Part shown: in pieces, positions 39,076 to 39,474 of the stretch
How positions within the stretch are numbered: position 1 is the stretch's first letter
Layout of the letters: every line of letters starts with the position of its first letter
Assembly (NCBI GenBank): GCA_003963455.1
Contig: RXJA01000277.1
Location: 1 to 39,474 of the forward strand
Source: Hyphomicrobiales bacterium
GTDB lineage: Bacteria > Pseudomonadota > Alphaproteobacteria > Rhizobiales > Rhizobiaceae
Direction: 5' to 3'
DNA length: 39,474 bases
Notes under the pieces: model-generated
What the model saw: only the letters and a program-made list of their open reading frames with translations
What the model was told of the DNA's origin: nothing
Database searches by the model: none
Translations under genes and position numbers: made by a program

Positions 39076-39356
39076 TGACGGGCGGTGTCGAACAGGGCGG
39101 CGATGTCCCAGGCTACACGGCTCCCGTTCACCGGGCGCTGACCGAGCCGATCCTGCTCGGCGGCGCGCCGCGCGCCATCGCCATCATGAACGGGACGCTC
39201 GCTGGCGCCGTTGGCCTCGGCCTTCGCCTTTGGTTGGTCGGCATCGCCATCTGGGCGATCGGCCATGTCGCGGCGGTGTGGGCCGCGAAGCGCGATCCGC
39301 TCTTCGTCGACGTGGTGCGCCGCCATCTGCGCGTCCCCGCGCACCTCTCGGTCTGA
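39075..39356 (+). CDS. trbD: Conjugal transfer protein TrbD (VirB3-like)
   Basis: A 93-residue protein starting at 39075 in the overlap TGATG with trbC. VirB3/TrbD features are the N-terminal PVHRALTEPILLGGAPRAIA, then two membrane helices (about 35-70), and the C-terminal DPLFVDVVRRHLRVPAHL. It is an inner-membrane part of the channel that works with TrbE. The gene is complete, and trbE follows 14 bp later. Confidence 0.93.
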   Translation: MTGGVEQGGDVPGYTAPVHRALTEPILLGGAPRAIAIMNGTLAGAVGLGLRLWLVGIAIWAIGHVAAVWAAKRDPLFVDVVRRHLRVPAHLSV

Positions 39357-39370
39357 CGGGGAGCGCGCCG

Positions 39371-39474
39371 ATGATGAACCTCGCCGAATATCGTAACCGC
39401 AACAGCCGGCTCGCTGACTTCCTGCCCTGGGTCGCGCTGGTTGGCGCCGGCATCGTCCTCAACAAGGACGGCAG
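39371..39474 (+). CDS. trbE: Conjugal transfer ATPase TrbE (VirB4-like), N-terminal end (partial)
   Basis: The first 34 codons of a gene cut by the window end: MMNLAEYRNRNSRLADFLP, then WVALVGAGIVLNKDG. This is the typical N-terminus of TrbE, the VirB4-type ATPase of the channel. It follows trbD by 14 bp in the order trbB-C-D-E. The ATG pair at 39371/39374 leaves the exact start open. Confidence 0.9.
   Translation, partial: MMNLAEYRNRNSRLADFLPWVALVGAGIVLNKDG

Overview
The window looks like the chromosome of a GC-rich alphaproteobacterium, most likely of the order Hyphomicrobiales (Bradyrhizobium / Rhodopseudomonas / Mesorhizobium-like). The reasons are the codon use, the gene families, and an integrative-conjugative element (ICE) whose gene order resembles the Mesorhizobium ICEMlSym-R7A family. 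No rRNA, tRNA, CRISPR array, integrase or intact insertion sequence was found. All family assignments come from reading motifs by eye; no database search was run.

Region 1 (1-2344) is the 3' end of a hydrogenase-4/complex-I-like operon: the HyfF C-terminus, a HyfG/HycE-like large subunit and a HyfI/HycG-like small subunit. The large subunit lacks the nickel-binding cysteines, so this is probably an energy-converting hydrogenase-related (Ehr) complex rather than a true hydrogenase. Region 2 (2345-4636) holds a TetR repressor divergent from an exported alpha/beta hydrolase, with a perfect 16-bp palindromic operator between them, followed by a convergent RibD-C/dihydrofolate-reductase-like gene.

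Region 3 (about 4640-18090) is an accessory stretch of small, mostly exported or membrane proteins of unknown function around a two-component system (a LuxR-type response regulator and a convergent hybrid histidine kinase). The kinase 5' end and its divergent promoter region occur three times: once intact and twice as scars. Each copy is followed by a variable set of small genes, which points to segmental duplication with changing cargo. Three genes share a conserved upstream element, and two genes share a C-terminal domain of about 70 residues. A DegP-like protease without a PDZ domain also lies here. Region 4 (18091-19550) holds a broken HxlR regulator, an IS630-type transposase tail and a Dyp-type peroxidase.

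Region 5 (about 19550-39474, right end not reached) is the ICE: a large ParB-like protein, DUF736 and DUF932 proteins, a frameshift-split DUF6499/DUF2285 activator (FseA-like), two small DUF2285 proteins (QseM-like antiactivators), a divergent XRE repressor (QseC-like), an excisionase-like HTH protein (RdfS-like), a RepA-type initiator, DUF2840, TraF peptidase, lytic transglycosylase, a VirD2/DUF3363 relaxase, a DUF1778-GNAT toxin-antitoxin pair, TraG/VirD4, a ribbon-helix-helix protein and trbBCDE. By analogy with R7A, QseC and QseM would set a bistable switch, QseM would block FseA, and FseA would turn on rdfS for excision; the rlxS/traG/trb genes would then carry out transfer. Three non-coding structures stand out: a highly structured segment of about 170 bp upstream of rdfS, and two homologous leaders with an apparently covarying hairpin in front of the ParB-like and DUF932 genes.
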